A DNA stretch of 64,000 nucleotides from W11650 sp963545585 (GCA_963545585.1 CAUUKX010000001.1:27525-91524), one strand, 5' to 3'; positions 26,549-35,023 are shown, counted from the stretch's first letter. A program made the numbers and translations. Notes: generated from the sequence alone by a model not told the origin.

Positions 26549-26953
26549 TTACCTCCTGTAAATGACTTTTTCATTTGATACTACCGCTCGATATCTCGCT
26601 ATCATGCGGTATATGGTGGCCTCCTCCCCATTTGAGATAGGGCTTGTCATAATGCGGGTAAAACCCAACTTCGCAAATTCCTTATCGACAATCGCTAAAA
26701 TCCCCTTGGTTTCCGCCTTTTTTCGCTTCACTAAGTTCGAATAAACATTCACCTCATACATAAGCTCTGCGTGATTTTCCGTTGCACTGGACGTTCTGGT
26801 ATGTCGATAAACCTGATTGTCCCTTTCTACGATGGAAACACATGGAAACGAGGGTGGTGATTTTACAATTTCACCAGTGACATAAATGGGGTTATATTTT
26901 TCCTTGAGTTTCTTGGAAACAATATCAAAAATCTCGCTTTCGATGTCAATCAT
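26549..26953 (-). CDS. Tail terminator-like protein
   Basis: 134 residues without a decisive motif: MIDIESEIFDIVSKKLKEKY then SPPSFPCVSIVERDN and AELMYEVNVYSNLVKRKKAET. The alpha/beta pattern and the position between the gp10-like protein and the tail tube gene match phage tail terminator (gpU-like) proteins, which stop tube growth and form the head-tail interface. Assigned from order and general pattern. Confidence 0.65.
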   Translation of the reverse strand: MIDIESEIFDIVSKKLKEKYNPIYVTGEIVKSPPSFPCVSIVERDNQVYRHTRTSSATENHAELMYEVNVYSNLVKRKKAETKGILAIVDKEFAKLGFTRIMTSPISNGEEATIYRMIARYRAVVSNEKVIYRR

Positions 26954-27471
26954 CCAAACACCTCCTTGGCGATTTTTTCAATCTCCCGGCACGCCGCCTG
27001 TACTGCTCCATATAGCGGCATAGCCGCCGGTGTCCCCAGTGTCATCTTAATTTCACCATTTTCCCAAAATCCCCACATTTCTTTTGCGCCAAATCCTTTG
27101 CCATACCCGCCAATTGTAAAACCAAGCTCGACGCCTTTCGGATGAGGAGAAGCGCCGGGTAAGCCATTATAGGTAACGCCTGCCCCAAACTCAACCCAGA
27201 TTGCATCCTCACCGGTCGCTATCACAAGAAACGTAGAACCTGACTGCGTAACGGTAACATCCACATGGGCGTATTTGATATCCCCGCCGATAACGTCCTC
27301 TAAAATAGCGCGGTTAAAACTATCTTGGGCTTCTTTCGCAATAAACTCGGCTACCTTGATTTTCAGCAACTCGGCTTTTTCTGCTATTTCTCGCTTATAT
27401 TTGTCCATCTCTCGCAGCGCACGATTTATCCCTACCGCTGACAAAGCACAAGGTATTCCTTTCTTTCTCAT
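26950..27471 (-). CDS. HK97 gp10-like head-tail connector / minor capsid protein
   Basis: 173 residues from the ATG at 27471, chosen for the GGAGGGG site before it (the open frame extends 16 codons further). It shows a helical N-terminal half, then DAIWVEFGAGVTYNGLPGAS and GKGFGAKEMWGFWENGEIKM and a final helix. The 'WVEFGAG' with a later 'PAMPLYGA' segment is typical of HK97 gp10-type proteins. It overlaps the tail terminator gene by 4 bases (ATGA type). Confidence 0.75.
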   Translation of the reverse strand: MRKKGIPCALSAVGINRALREMDKYKREIAEKAELLKIKVAEFIAKEAQDSFNRAILEDVIGGDIKYAHVDVTVTQSGSTFLVIATGEDAIWVEFGAGVTYNGLPGASPHPKGVELGFTIGGYGKGFGAKEMWGFWENGEIKMTLGTPAAMPLYGAVQAACREIEKIAKEVFG

Positions 27472-27472
27472 G

Positions 27473-27862
27473 TCATCCCCTCCGTGTAACCTTGACTTTA
27501 CTAACCGCAATCGAAACACTATTTAGACTTTTTGCTACCTTTTTGACGATGTAATCATAGGGCGTATTCGTTTTTCCCTCGCTGTCAAAATCCGGCAGCG
27601 TATCAATCCAAAGGACAGAATACTCATCCATCGGCGGGGCGGTATGATCCATTACAATTACCTTGTCATAATCCTCGCTTTCTCCGAATTGCCGCGTTTG
27701 TGTTTCGCCTTTAGCAGCGGATATATTCGCAAAAAAGGGGACGGGATCGGAATGAGTAACTTCGTATTCCCCGGTTTCATTGCCATATTCGTCAATAATC
27801 GCTGTCTTACCTTGGTACAGTGCGTAAAAGAACGGAACTTTATTCCGGTTTAGCGCTTTCAT
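27473..27862 (-). CDS. Head closure / minor structural protein
   Basis: 129 residues from the ATG at 27862, which overlaps the previous stop codon as ATGA, so it is translationally coupled. MKALNRNKVPFFYALYQGKT, then NISAAKGETQTRQFGESEDYDKV and HTAPPMDEYSVLWIDTLPDF fit the head-closure (SPP1 gp16 / DUF-type stopper) proteins found at this position. No catalytic motif is expected. Confidence 0.65.
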   Translation of the reverse strand: MKALNRNKVPFFYALYQGKTAIIDEYGNETGEYEVTHSDPVPFFANISAAKGETQTRQFGESEDYDKVIVMDHTAPPMDEYSVLWIDTLPDFDSEGKTNTPYDYIVKKVAKSLNSVSIAVSKVKVTRRG

Positions 27863-28185
27863 TTCATCACCCCGCAATGTGGTATAACCGGTCGTAACAT
27901 AGAAGCCGGAATATCGGCATTTTCATAAATGCGAGATATCCCATTCTCACTATGCTGCGTTTCCCCTTCCGCCCCTCGCTTATTGAGTAAGTAGGCTGCT
28001 ATTTCACACTGTAGCAGTGCGTATTTACTGGGGACATCATGCGCTGTGTCATCATACGGGAACGCACGCATTATAATCTTCGTTCCAGCCAGTTTTAAAT
28101 AGGTGGATAGCACATCATCCGTGTCAGAGCCACCAACCATCGTACGCAAAAAGATTAATTTCTCACTTTCTGTCATGCTATCCAC
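27859..28185 (-). CDS. Head-tail connector (gp6-like adaptor)
   Basis: 108 residues, all-helical pattern with MTESEKLIFLRTMVGGSDTD, DVLSTYLKLAGTKIIMRAFPY, YALLQCEIAAYLLNKRGAEGE and SRIYENADIPASMLRPVIP. This is the usual gp6/gp15-like adaptor profile that binds the portal ring. It lies directly after the capsid gene, the standard place. Confidence 0.8.
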   Translation of the reverse strand: MDSMTESEKLIFLRTMVGGSDTDDVLSTYLKLAGTKIIMRAFPYDDTAHDVPSKYALLQCEIAAYLLNKRGAEGETQHSENGISRIYENADIPASMLRPVIPHCGVMK

Positions 28186-28197
28186 CTCCTTTTTCTG

Positions 28198-29124
28198 TTA
28201 CTCCATCTCAAAGAAACCCTCTGTTTTCGGATTGGTCTTCGGCACTGCGACAATATAGCCTATGTCAAGTTTAGCATAGTAAACCTTGGTCGGAACTACG
28301 CTGGTATCTTCTGTCGGCTTCATTTTCCCCTTGAGGATTCTAACGACCTTGGTTTCATTCGTTAGGGCAACGATGTAATACTTCCGGGAATAGATGGTAT
28401 TCTTACGAATATTTTTATCCCGTTCCTGCTCAATCTCTGTGCCTTTTTTATGAAACATGGTTACGGCCTTTTTGGTAGCAACCACGATCGTTCCTTTCAA
28501 GGCATCTTTTTTGGTGTAAATATTGACGCCGCCGACTGTGCCAATATAACCAGTTCTAACAAACGATTCCACATATTTAAGGTCTTCTTTTAGTGCTTTT
28601 CTTAACTCGGCCACATCAAGCCCGTTGACAAACGCAAATGTCATCGGCGCAATAACTCCCGGATTATTGTCTGTGCTTTCGATATCAAGTGCGGAAACGG
28701 CATCTACAAAACCATCAAAGCCCATAGACGGTACTACGACAACTCGCGGCGCTTTCTTAAACTCGCCGTAGATATCATCATTGACCGTATTAAACATATC
28801 CGTACCCATTTGCTTTGTACCGACCGGTACTAACATAGGATCGGTCATTTCTTCCTCATCATAGTACGAAAAGCGGTTCTGGGCTAATCCGATTCGGTAC
28901 TCCCTTGTCCGATGAGAAACCTCAATGGATTTGGTATTGCCTTCCCCCATTTGTAGCTTTTCCGTCCCGCTGGTTGCGGCATATACATTGATTCTTCGAA
29001 GCATACCGGCTGTCCCGGCAAGGGAGTTATCTACCGTGCAAAACTGCTGCAAATTCAAATGTGATTTAAACTGATCTTCCACCTCGTTAGAAAGATAGAA
29101 ATTATCATAAATCTTGTGTCCCAT
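28198..29124 (-). CDS. Major capsid protein
   Basis: 308 residues, the expected length for a siphophage capsid protein with separate scaffold. It includes TSGTEKLQMGEGNTKSIEVS then RTREYRIGLAQNRFSYYDEE, a central FVDAVSALDIESTDNNPGVI region and the C-terminal RKYYIVALTNETKVVRILKG. The start overlaps the stop of the scaffold gene. No N-terminal delta domain is present, consistent with an external scaffold. Confidence 0.88.
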   Translation of the reverse strand: MGHKIYDNFYLSNEVEDQFKSHLNLQQFCTVDNSLAGTAGMLRRINVYAATSGTEKLQMGEGNTKSIEVSHRTREYRIGLAQNRFSYYDEEEMTDPMLVPVGTKQMGTDMFNTVNDDIYGEFKKAPRVVVVPSMGFDGFVDAVSALDIESTDNNPGVIAPMTFAFVNGLDVAELRKALKEDLKYVESFVRTGYIGTVGGVNIYTKKDALKGTIVVATKKAVTMFHKKGTEIEQERDKNIRKNTIYSRKYYIVALTNETKVVRILKGKMKPTEDTSVVPTKVYYAKLDIGYIVAVPKTNPKTEGFFEME

Positions 29125-29702
29125 TATTCATTACCTCCTGCATAAAGTGCTTTGTATTCTTCTGGGTTTTTAATTGAAAACTCATATCTTTGTTCTACGG
29201 ACATCCCCTTTAGTTTTTCAAGTGTCATGGCATTGTCTCCTGTCCCACCAACCGGCGGCGGCGTTTGCTTTAACGCTTCTGCTTTGATTTTCTTTTCCAG
29301 ATTTTGCTGGTGCTTTAATTGATTGACAAATAGCTTTTCCGTTTCCCCTGCTACCAGTGCAGCTGCCGTATCCTCGGCCAGTGCTTCTTCATAACCCAGT
29401 GCCAGTAATTTGGCTTTGTGCTTGGCGGCCGCAGTTTCATGAAGAAGTTTGTTATACTTTTCCTCTAATTCATCTCGTTTTTCTTTTTCCTCCTGTGCTT
29501 TTTTCTCATCGTCAGACAGTTTTTCCCGGAGCTTTCGCTTGTAATCCGCTGCCTCGCTGTTGCTCTTAGAAATCGCCGCTTTTAATCGTTCGATTTCGGC
29601 TGATTTATCTTCCGGCAGCTCAATTTTGCGCAACGCTTCTTCAATTTCCTCAAATGTCATACCGTCCTTGTATGCTTCACCTAACATTTTCTTTAAATCC
29701 AT
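29124..29702 (-). CDS. Capsid scaffolding protein
   Basis: 192 residues, mostly one long charged coiled coil (EIERLKAAISKSNSEAADYK, KLREKLSDDEKKAQEEKEKR, EELEEKYNKLLHETA). MDLKKMLGEAYKDGMTFEEI at the start and a Pro-rich spacer (LKQTPPPVGGTGDN) lead to a C-terminal capsid-binding segment. It precedes the capsid gene with an overlapping stop/start. The composition and place are those of phage scaffolds (DUF4355/GP20 type). Confidence 0.88.
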   Translation of the reverse strand: MDLKKMLGEAYKDGMTFEEIEEALRKIELPEDKSAEIERLKAAISKSNSEAADYKRKLREKLSDDEKKAQEEKEKRDELEEKYNKLLHETAAAKHKAKLLALGYEEALAEDTAAALVAGETEKLFVNQLKHQQNLEKKIKAEALKQTPPPVGGTGDNAMTLEKLKGMSVEQRYEFSIKNPEEYKALYAGGNE

Positions 29703-29727
29703 AGTTCCTCCTTGCGTTTGCTGTGGT

Positions 29728-31173
29728 TCACTCCACGTTCGGTTCTGTTTTAAGGTCTTGTCTGACCGTTGTGTTATTTCCCGGCGTTCCCTCGCCGTTT
29801 TTCATTTGGTCCTCGTAATATTCCTTACTCATAGCGTATGCCGATTCTGCGTCAGTAAATAATCCCGAATGCAGGAACGCCAGACGCGGATGAATCCTTG
29901 GCTGCTGTAACATGGATATCAAAACCTGCGACTTACTTTGAATCGCTTCATAATTGCGCCTTGTAAATTTCATGTCGATATCTTTTAGCCGTAAATCAAA
30001 ACCCGCTAAATCCCTGCAAATCCTAAGAATGAGTTTTAGCATTTTCTTCTCAGACTTTTTAAAAACATGCTCGGAATCCTTTGCTCTTGCTTCGGCAAGA
30101 GACCACCCATCCCGCAGCAGCACCGCCGTTCCGGTATCGCTGGTCGATGACCCGCCGTTTCGATTTGGCATGCCGCATATCGTTAAGACGGAACTATATA
30201 AATCATCTTTCAGCGTTTGTGTCTGGTCTTGGTTTAACTCCGTTGTAACAATATCCACATCCGCCCTTTGACCGTCTAAGGACTTGACTTTAATTGCACC
30301 AAGTTCTAAAAACTCCCGAAACTCGTCTTTCGTGATATCACAATTAATAAACTTGATAAATGACTGAATAAACTGCTCCACGCCGTCTAAGCGGTTACTA
30401 CCCAGCATGTTGATGGCATCCAGAAGTGGCAGCACAATTTCAAATGATCCAAGTCTGGCGTTATTTGCTGGATATTCAAAAATGGGAATCGTATGCAACG
30501 AATGTGCTTTTGTCTCCTTGATGATTCCGTCTTCAATCAGAAAATATAAGTTTTCCGTATAGATAGAATAGCAAACCCTCTCGTTTTCGTCTTTGCTGTA
30601 CTTGACGGCCATCAGCGGCTTGTTCCCGATATCCGCAGAATACACTACATAAGTATCCCGAGGGTCAAGGGTATAAATCTCAAACGGCGCATCATCTTCT
30701 TCCTCACTCTCGGTATCCGGCAGCACCAACCGATAAGCCGTACCGCAAACCATCTGCCACTCGACCAGTTCTTGGTCTTGGGAAACTTTATCCTCGGAAA
30801 ACATCATTTCATTGAGCTGGTTAATTTGTTCTACTGCGCTTTCCCGGCTGCCCCGGCTGACATACTGAATCGGTTCGCCGCAAAGATAGCCCACTTTAAA
30901 CGACACAATCTCATTTGCTCTGTTTTCGACAACCCGGTTACAGATTTCAGGCCGAATTTCTTTTGTTCGATACCGGATGGGCTGATCTCCTCGGTAATAT
31001 CGCCAGAGATAGTCAATCTCACTTCGGTTCTGGTCGTGAGTAACTTGTGCTTTTTGCAACACATCCAGCACATTGTCTTTTGTAACCACTCGTGCGCTCG
31101 ACAGAATAACCCGGCGACCATTCATTTGCCTTGTTTCGTATGGTGTTTTTGTCTTATCAATCGTGTGCCCCAC
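29728..31173 (-). CDS. Portal protein (SPP1 gp6-like)
   Basis: Dodecameric DNA-entry channel at the capsid vertex. 481 residues from a GTG at 31173, preceded by AAAGGAGG. Visible family features: EIDYLWRYYRGDQPIRYRTK, NRANEIVSFKVGYLCGEPIQ, the stem/wing FIKFINCDITKDEFREFLEL, and the crown MPNRNGGSSTSDTGTAVLLR. The open frame runs 21 codons further but without a ribosome binding site, and that segment overlaps a hairpin element. Confidence 0.9.
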   Translation of the reverse strand: MGHTIDKTKTPYETRQMNGRRVILSSARVVTKDNVLDVLQKAQVTHDQNRSEIDYLWRYYRGDQPIRYRTKEIRPEICNRVVENRANEIVSFKVGYLCGEPIQYVSRGSRESAVEQINQLNEMMFSEDKVSQDQELVEWQMVCGTAYRLVLPDTESEEEDDAPFEIYTLDPRDTYVVYSADIGNKPLMAVKYSKDENERVCYSIYTENLYFLIEDGIIKETKAHSLHTIPIFEYPANNARLGSFEIVLPLLDAINMLGSNRLDGVEQFIQSFIKFINCDITKDEFREFLELGAIKVKSLDGQRADVDIVTTELNQDQTQTLKDDLYSSVLTICGMPNRNGGSSTSDTGTAVLLRDGWSLAEARAKDSEHVFKKSEKKMLKLILRICRDLAGFDLRLKDIDMKFTRRNYEAIQSKSQVLISMLQQPRIHPRLAFLHSGLFTDAESAYAMSKEYYEDQMKNGEGTPGNNTTVRQDLKTEPNVE

Positions 31174-31196
31174 CAGTAACCTCCTTTCAGCGCAAT

Positions 31197-31246
31197 AAAA
31201 AGGCGCATGATTGTTTGAGGTTATTTCCTCTCGCAATCATGCGCCA
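31197..31246 (-). ncRNA. Hairpin RNA element 1, upstream of portal
   Basis: Minus-strand RNA with a perfect 12-bp outer stem (GGCGCATGATTG / CAATCATGCGCC), a 3+3 internal loop (CGA / AAA), an inner 4-bp stem GAGG / CCTC and a 6-base loop, followed by TTTTTATT. It ends about 15 bases before the portal ribosome binding site. The same architecture with different paired bases occurs before terL (33985-34030). It could be an attenuator, a terminator or a protein-binding leader. Confidence 0.75.
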
Positions 31247-31328
31247 TTTCATCCTTTAATTTTTATTCTGTTGAAATCATAACATTATTCACAATATTTG
31301 TCAATATTTTCGGCGCAATTTATTCTAT

Positions 31329-33968
31329 TTACCACGGTCTTTTGAAAACTTCCACTTTGCTGCCCGATAGATTTTGAACAAAATCAGCCAACATCGCCAT
31401 ACCGTCCGGTACGTCATCGTGTTTATTCTTACCAGCCACCGTGTAAGAGCATAGCATATTCATCATTTTTCCGTAATCGCTGTTGCGCTGATAGGTACTG
31501 GTATCTTTAAACAAGCAATGCTCCTTGACAAACGCACTGTTTACGATTATCTTTGTTTCTTTGTTTGCCGTGGTAAACTTCGTGGTGATATGCGTAACTC
31601 CGCCCCTATGTTTCACTTCGTTTTGGATTTTCTCAGCAATCCGCCCTCCCGCCGAATTGCTTTCAAACCGGCACATTTGGACTTTCTGCCGCAGTAAAAT
31701 ATCAACTAATCTTGCATCTACCACATCCGGCAGACCATTATCGCAAATGCAATCGGCGATATAATAATCCGTCCCATACACATACGCCACTGGCAAGAAA
31801 GCATAGTCCGTTCCCCTGTCTTTGGTGTCGCAAATCCCGATAATAGCGTCCGGAGCGCCCGTAGGCAGTTCAAAGTATCGCCGCAGTTCATCGGCATGAT
31901 AAAGAAGCCCTTCCCGCTCAATCGGCTCATTCATATAAAGCGCCCGCCAAGATGCGTCATCCATGATTTCCCGCTGCTCGTGATAAAACTTCGTTGTAAA
32001 GCCAACATCGTAAGGATAAAAGAAATTGGATTCGTCCTTTTCATTAAGTGCGGGTACTTTTATAAACTTCGCCCGCTCGTTCCCTTCGTACTCTTGCTCT
32101 AACCGGCCAATGACATCGTGTACCGACCATCTTGTGGCAATATGTAGTTCCTTACACATGCTCCCTATTTTTCTCTGCCGCAGGTCCGTTACATAGATGT
32201 CCCATAACTTATCCAGTCGCTCTTTGGATAATGCTACCTCAATTCCGCTAACAAGGTCATCGCAATATAGCAGTGTCGCTGCCCGGTAAAGACCAGCATT
32301 TCCCGTTCCGATTGAGGTAAACTCCAGTGTTTCAAATCTCTGGCGCTTGTCAATGTCAATCCGGCAGTCCTTGGCATTGGTACTGGATACGGATAATCCC
32401 GGAAATACATCGTGCCATAAATATTCCCCTGCTGGGTCTAATATCCGAAGGCACTCATCGTATACTCCCCGCACAAAGGAGTTTGAGTGCGAGCCAGTCA
32501 GTATCGGTTTGTTCGGTTCTCTGCCAGCCAGCCACGTTAGATAAAAGATAGCAAGTGTGCTGTTACAGGTAGGGATCATTGTTTTTCCTACACAATATAT
32601 CCCGCCCTTGACTTGAATGCAGTTCCCTTGTGTTGGTTGAATTTTTCGTATACTCTTTATCCCGACTTTTTTTCTCTGCCCTATCTGAGTGATCTTCTTT
32701 CTGTCTACTCTGCACGGTATCGTACAAGCGGGCGTGAATCGGATAATATAAATATCGTGTTTCCCTATAACCCCGCTACTGCTTGTCACCGGCGGCTTAA
32801 CACTCACACTTGCTCTCCATCCGAACGAATGAATTAGTTGTAGTACACCATCTTTGATATTTTCATTTATCGTAGACACCACATACTGTGATTTGCCTTT
32901 TCGGCTTCCGTCTGTGTCTATTAAACCCGCCAGTAACTCTAACCGTTGCTCTACGCTTGCACTAAGATATTCTATCGGTACATATTTGGCGACAGCATTT
33001 CTACTCTGACACATTCCCAGCTTTTGTAAATCTTCTCGTAGTCCTTTTAATTCGTATCTTTTGCAGCCAACTCGCTCATATACTTTTCGGATGCTATAAC
33101 CGCCTATTCTCAGTATCTCGGACACTATTTCAACATCCGTATTACAAATGGTTAAGGCTCCCTTACTGGTAGTTCCATCTCCCAACCATGCCCCTAAAAC
33201 ATACGGTTCTACTGGTAGGTCTTTCCTTGTCCCCTCTAACATTTCTTTATGCGGCAAAAGAAAATGATACCTATGTCCTCTTGTATTCGGGATACCCGTT
33301 TCAATACCTTGCCGCAATATGTCAGCGGTTGCCACTATTTCATACTGTTGCCGATGTCGGTTAAACACATACCATTCGTGATTGCTGTGACATTTTATTT
33401 TTTCGCCGTTTGTGAATTCCACCAGATAATCTGCATAATTTTTCGGGAAAATATGTTCTACTTTTTTATATTTTCCGTCTAACCCTACAACAAAATCATC
33501 CGTTGTTAATTCACCGTGTGTTTTCCAGCCGTCTCTGGTGAAAACAGGCGTATCGTCACTCACCAACTTTCCAATTCCGGGAGGGAGAGATATTGCCAGT
33601 AAATCCAGCTTATCCCCTGCCAGATTTTGCAGTTCTTCTACTACCGGCTTTAATGCTTTTCTCCTTGGCGCATAAAACTTCTTGTCATCGTCCCGTTCCC
33701 ACTCGGCATATAAAAGATAACTCTCAAAATGATAAGGCGCAGCCGCAAGTAAAACTTTTTTATGCAAAGCAAATAAAGCTGGGACATCCCCCTCCCGAGC
33801 GGTTACAATTTGGCTTTCAATCTTCCCCGACAGCCGTTTAGCATATGCCACTCCCAGTGCGGTGTCTGTTTTCATGGCTTCTAAAATCATATAATATAAG
33901 TCTTCATACACCAATATATCCGCAGCCTTTTTCAATTTTTCGAAAATTTTTTTAAGCAGCTTTTCCAT
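31329..33968 (-). CDS. terL: Terminase large subunit with intein
   Basis: DNA-packaging motor ATPase and nuclease. The precursor is 879 residues; removal of the 335-residue intein would leave 544, normal for TerL. The N-extein ends SLPPGIGK and the C-extein begins STLAIFYLTW, so the Walker A loop (PGIGKST) exists only after splicing. Walker B is TLLYCDDLV. The nuclease domain contains GICDTKDRGTDYAFLPVAYV and the later VPDGMAMLADF acidic residue. The ATG at 33968 follows GGAGGGG. The gene has its own promoter (34069-34096) and a hairpin element in its leader. Confidence 0.93.
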   Translation of the reverse strand: MEKLLKKIFEKLKKAADILVYEDLYYMILEAMKTDTALGVAYAKRLSGKIESQIVTAREGDVPALFALHKKVLLAAAPYHFESYLLYAEWERDDDKKFYAPRRKALKPVVEELQNLAGDKLDLLAISLPPGIGKLVSDDTPVFTRDGWKTHGELTTDDFVVGLDGKYKKVEHIFPKNYADYLVEFTNGEKIKCHSNHEWYVFNRHRQQYEIVATADILRQGIETGIPNTRGHRYHFLLPHKEMLEGTRKDLPVEPYVLGAWLGDGTTSKGALTICNTDVEIVSEILRIGGYSIRKVYERVGCKRYELKGLREDLQKLGMCQSRNAVAKYVPIEYLSASVEQRLELLAGLIDTDGSRKGKSQYVVSTINENIKDGVLQLIHSFGWRASVSVKPPVTSSSGVIGKHDIYIIRFTPACTIPCRVDRKKITQIGQRKKVGIKSIRKIQPTQGNCIQVKGGIYCVGKTMIPTCNSTLAIFYLTWLAGREPNKPILTGSHSNSFVRGVYDECLRILDPAGEYLWHDVFPGLSVSSTNAKDCRIDIDKRQRFETLEFTSIGTGNAGLYRAATLLYCDDLVSGIEVALSKERLDKLWDIYVTDLRQRKIGSMCKELHIATRWSVHDVIGRLEQEYEGNERAKFIKVPALNEKDESNFFYPYDVGFTTKFYHEQREIMDDASWRALYMNEPIEREGLLYHADELRRYFELPTGAPDAIIGICDTKDRGTDYAFLPVAYVYGTDYYIADCICDNGLPDVVDARLVDILLRQKVQMCRFESNSAGGRIAEKIQNEVKHRGGVTHITTKFTTANKETKIIVNSAFVKEHCLFKDTSTYQRNSDYGKMMNMLCSYTVAGKNKHDDVPDGMAMLADFVQNLSGSKVEVFKRPW
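32562..33566 (-). other. Class 3 intein with LAGLIDADG homing endonuclease
   Basis: 335 residues inside TerL, from Leu1 (LVSDDTPVFT) to Asn335 (MIPTCN), with Ser as the next residue. Intein features: block A DDTPVFTRDGW, block B with H63-E-W65, two LAGLIDADG endonuclease motifs (LGAWLGDG near 124-131 and LAGLIDTDG 212-220), block F NCIQVKG with C316, block G IPTCN. Position 1 is not a nucleophile, while W65, C316 and T333 form the W-C-T triplet that defines class 3 inteins, in which the block F cysteine starts splicing. The usual penultimate His is replaced by Cys334. Confidence 0.88.
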
Positions 33969-33984
33969 AACCCCTCCGTAAAAT

Positions 33985-34030
33985 AAAAAATGCGCCATCG
34001 TTTGGGACAATTCCCTTGCGATAACGCACC
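33985..34030 (-). ncRNA. Hairpin RNA element 2, terL leader
   Basis: Minus-strand RNA with a 10-bp outer stem (TGCGTTATCG / CGATGGCGCA, two G-U pairs), internal loop CAA / AAA, inner stem GGGA / TCCC and a 4-base loop, then TTTTTTATTTT. It lies in the leader between the terL promoter and the terL ribosome binding site. Compared with element 1 both stems differ in sequence but keep pairing, and the AAA on the 3' side is identical. Confidence 0.75.
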
Positions 34031-34068
34031 ATTGATTGATTTAGTTGTTTTATTTCCTTTTGCTACAA

Positions 34069-34096
34069 ATTATATCATTGAATGTTTTCTTGTCAA
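34069..34096 (-). promoter_or_regulatory. Promoter of terL / late genes
   Basis: Minus-strand TTGACA (34091-34096), 16-base spacer ending TGA, then TATAAT (34069-34074). It reads into the terL leader and the morphogenesis genes. It is the only strong minus-strand promoter seen near the start of the structural genes. Confidence 0.85.
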
Positions 34097-34234
34097 GCGT
34101 TCTCTTGATTGCCTTTTTATTTTTTGAGGATATTTCCCCCACTTCCTGACCCTCAAGATTAGGCCGACTATCCCCCGCCGGGGTATTCTGTCCGACCCAA
34201 TCCGACTTACTCCGCTAAATCCGGGCAAAAGAAT

Positions 34235-34256
34235 AGCCGCCCATTATCCGGCGGCT
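34235..34256 (-). terminator. Terminator after the 23-residue peptide gene
   Basis: AGCCGCC / GGCGGCT stem with an 8-base loop; on the minus strand it is followed by ATTCTTTT. It lies 6 bases downstream of the small peptide stop codon and upstream of the terL promoter, separating early from late transcription. Confidence 0.65.
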
Positions 34257-34261
34257 TATCT

Positions 34262-34333
34262 TTATTTATTTAACCTCAAAAGCTCTTTACAAAGTACAGC
34301 AATAAACATGATTACAACAAACGCAACAAACAT
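34262..34333 (-). CDS. 23-residue single-helix membrane peptide
   Basis: MFVAFVVIMFIAVLC followed by KELLRLNK: one hydrophobic helix with a short basic tail. An AAGGAGG ribosome binding site is ideally spaced (8 bases) before the ATG and a terminator follows, so the gene looks real despite its size. No family recognised. A role in lysis control, exclusion or as a small toxin is possible but unsupported. The 300 bases around it contain only the terL promoter and the hairpins listed. Confidence 0.55.
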   Translation of the reverse strand: MFVAFVVIMFIAVLCKELLRLNK

Positions 34334-34376
34334 TTCATTCACCTCCTTACATTTTACATTATATCATAATCAAATA

Positions 34377-34643
34377 CTAACTTACAAGAAACCGCTTTGT
34401 ACTTGTTTCCGTGCTGTACTCTGCATACATTTCCGGATAATCGACCTTGAATTTAGAAGAGTTAAAGCGGTTTGAATTTATTGTTTTATAACTGGCCTTG
34501 GCTGCACCCTCGACCATTATTTCATTATCGCCCATTATTTCAAGTATTTCCCCTTTTGTTATCTCGTTCATCGCTTCTAATTCCTCAATCATTCGCTTAT
34601 TTTCTCGGTACTCATTGCATAATCTTTCAAAATCGCCCTTCAT
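34377..34643 (-). CDS. Small phage protein resembling a YqaJ C-terminal segment
   Basis: 88 residues: a helical N-terminal half (YRENKRMIEELEAMNEITKG) then EGAAKASYKTINSNRFNSSK, KFKVDYPEMYAEYSTETSTK, RFLVS. The second half resembles the 'KATYKTxxSxRFDxKxFKxxHPELYxxY' tail seen in YqaJ-type phage exonucleases and as stand-alone proteins. No catalytic residues are present. The start overlaps the next upstream gene's stop by 4 bases. Confidence 0.55.
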   Translation of the reverse strand: MKGDFERLCNEYRENKRMIEELEAMNEITKGEILEIMGDNEIMVEGAAKASYKTINSNRFNSSKFKVDYPEMYAEYSTETSTKRFLVS

Positions 34644-35023
34644 TGCGCTACCCTCTTACTTTCTTCAAACTCGTCTTTAATCTCATCTAACGATTCCGCG
34701 ATACATTCGCCTAGTAAATAACACCTGATAGTTACGTCAGCCGCTTCCGCTCCGTTTTCTATAAGATACGCCGGGGAACAGCCGAACGCTTCCAGCGCTT
34801 CCCCCAACAGATCCAAATTGTGGCAAATGTTTTCTTCAGCGCTCCATGTGCTAAATGTATAACTCCCGCTGGCGTTCCCTGTAACACTATCTTTCGTAAA
34901 CAATACGTCATTTAGATGTTCTTCCAACTCCTCCAAATCTTCAAAATCGTCAAAATCAATCTCATTCCTGATATACTCTAATACATCACTCTTGACGACT
35001 TCTCTGTAATTATATTGGCTCAT
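34640..35023 (-). CDS. Acidic phage protein of unknown function
   Basis: 127 residues, strongly acidic N-terminal half (RNEIDFDDFEDLEELEEHLN) and a helical C-terminus (LLGEALEAFGCSPAYLIENG, then IRCYLLGECIAESLDEIKDE). This profile recurs in hypothetical proteins of Clostridia phages; no functional motif is visible. A GGAG site precedes the start. Acidic DNA-mimic behaviour could be considered but nothing more than charge supports it. Confidence 0.5.
   Translation of the reverse strand: MSQYNYREVVKSDVLEYIRNEIDFDDFEDLEELEEHLNDVLFTKDSVTGNASGSYTFSTWSAEENICHNLDLLGEALEAFGCSPAYLIENGAEAADVTIRCYLLGECIAESLDEIKDEFEESKRVAQ

Noticed and set aside
31329..34010. Terminase start at 34010
   Set aside because: That frame extension covers the hairpin element; the ATG at 33968 has GGAGGGG directly before it and gives the usual TerL beginning.
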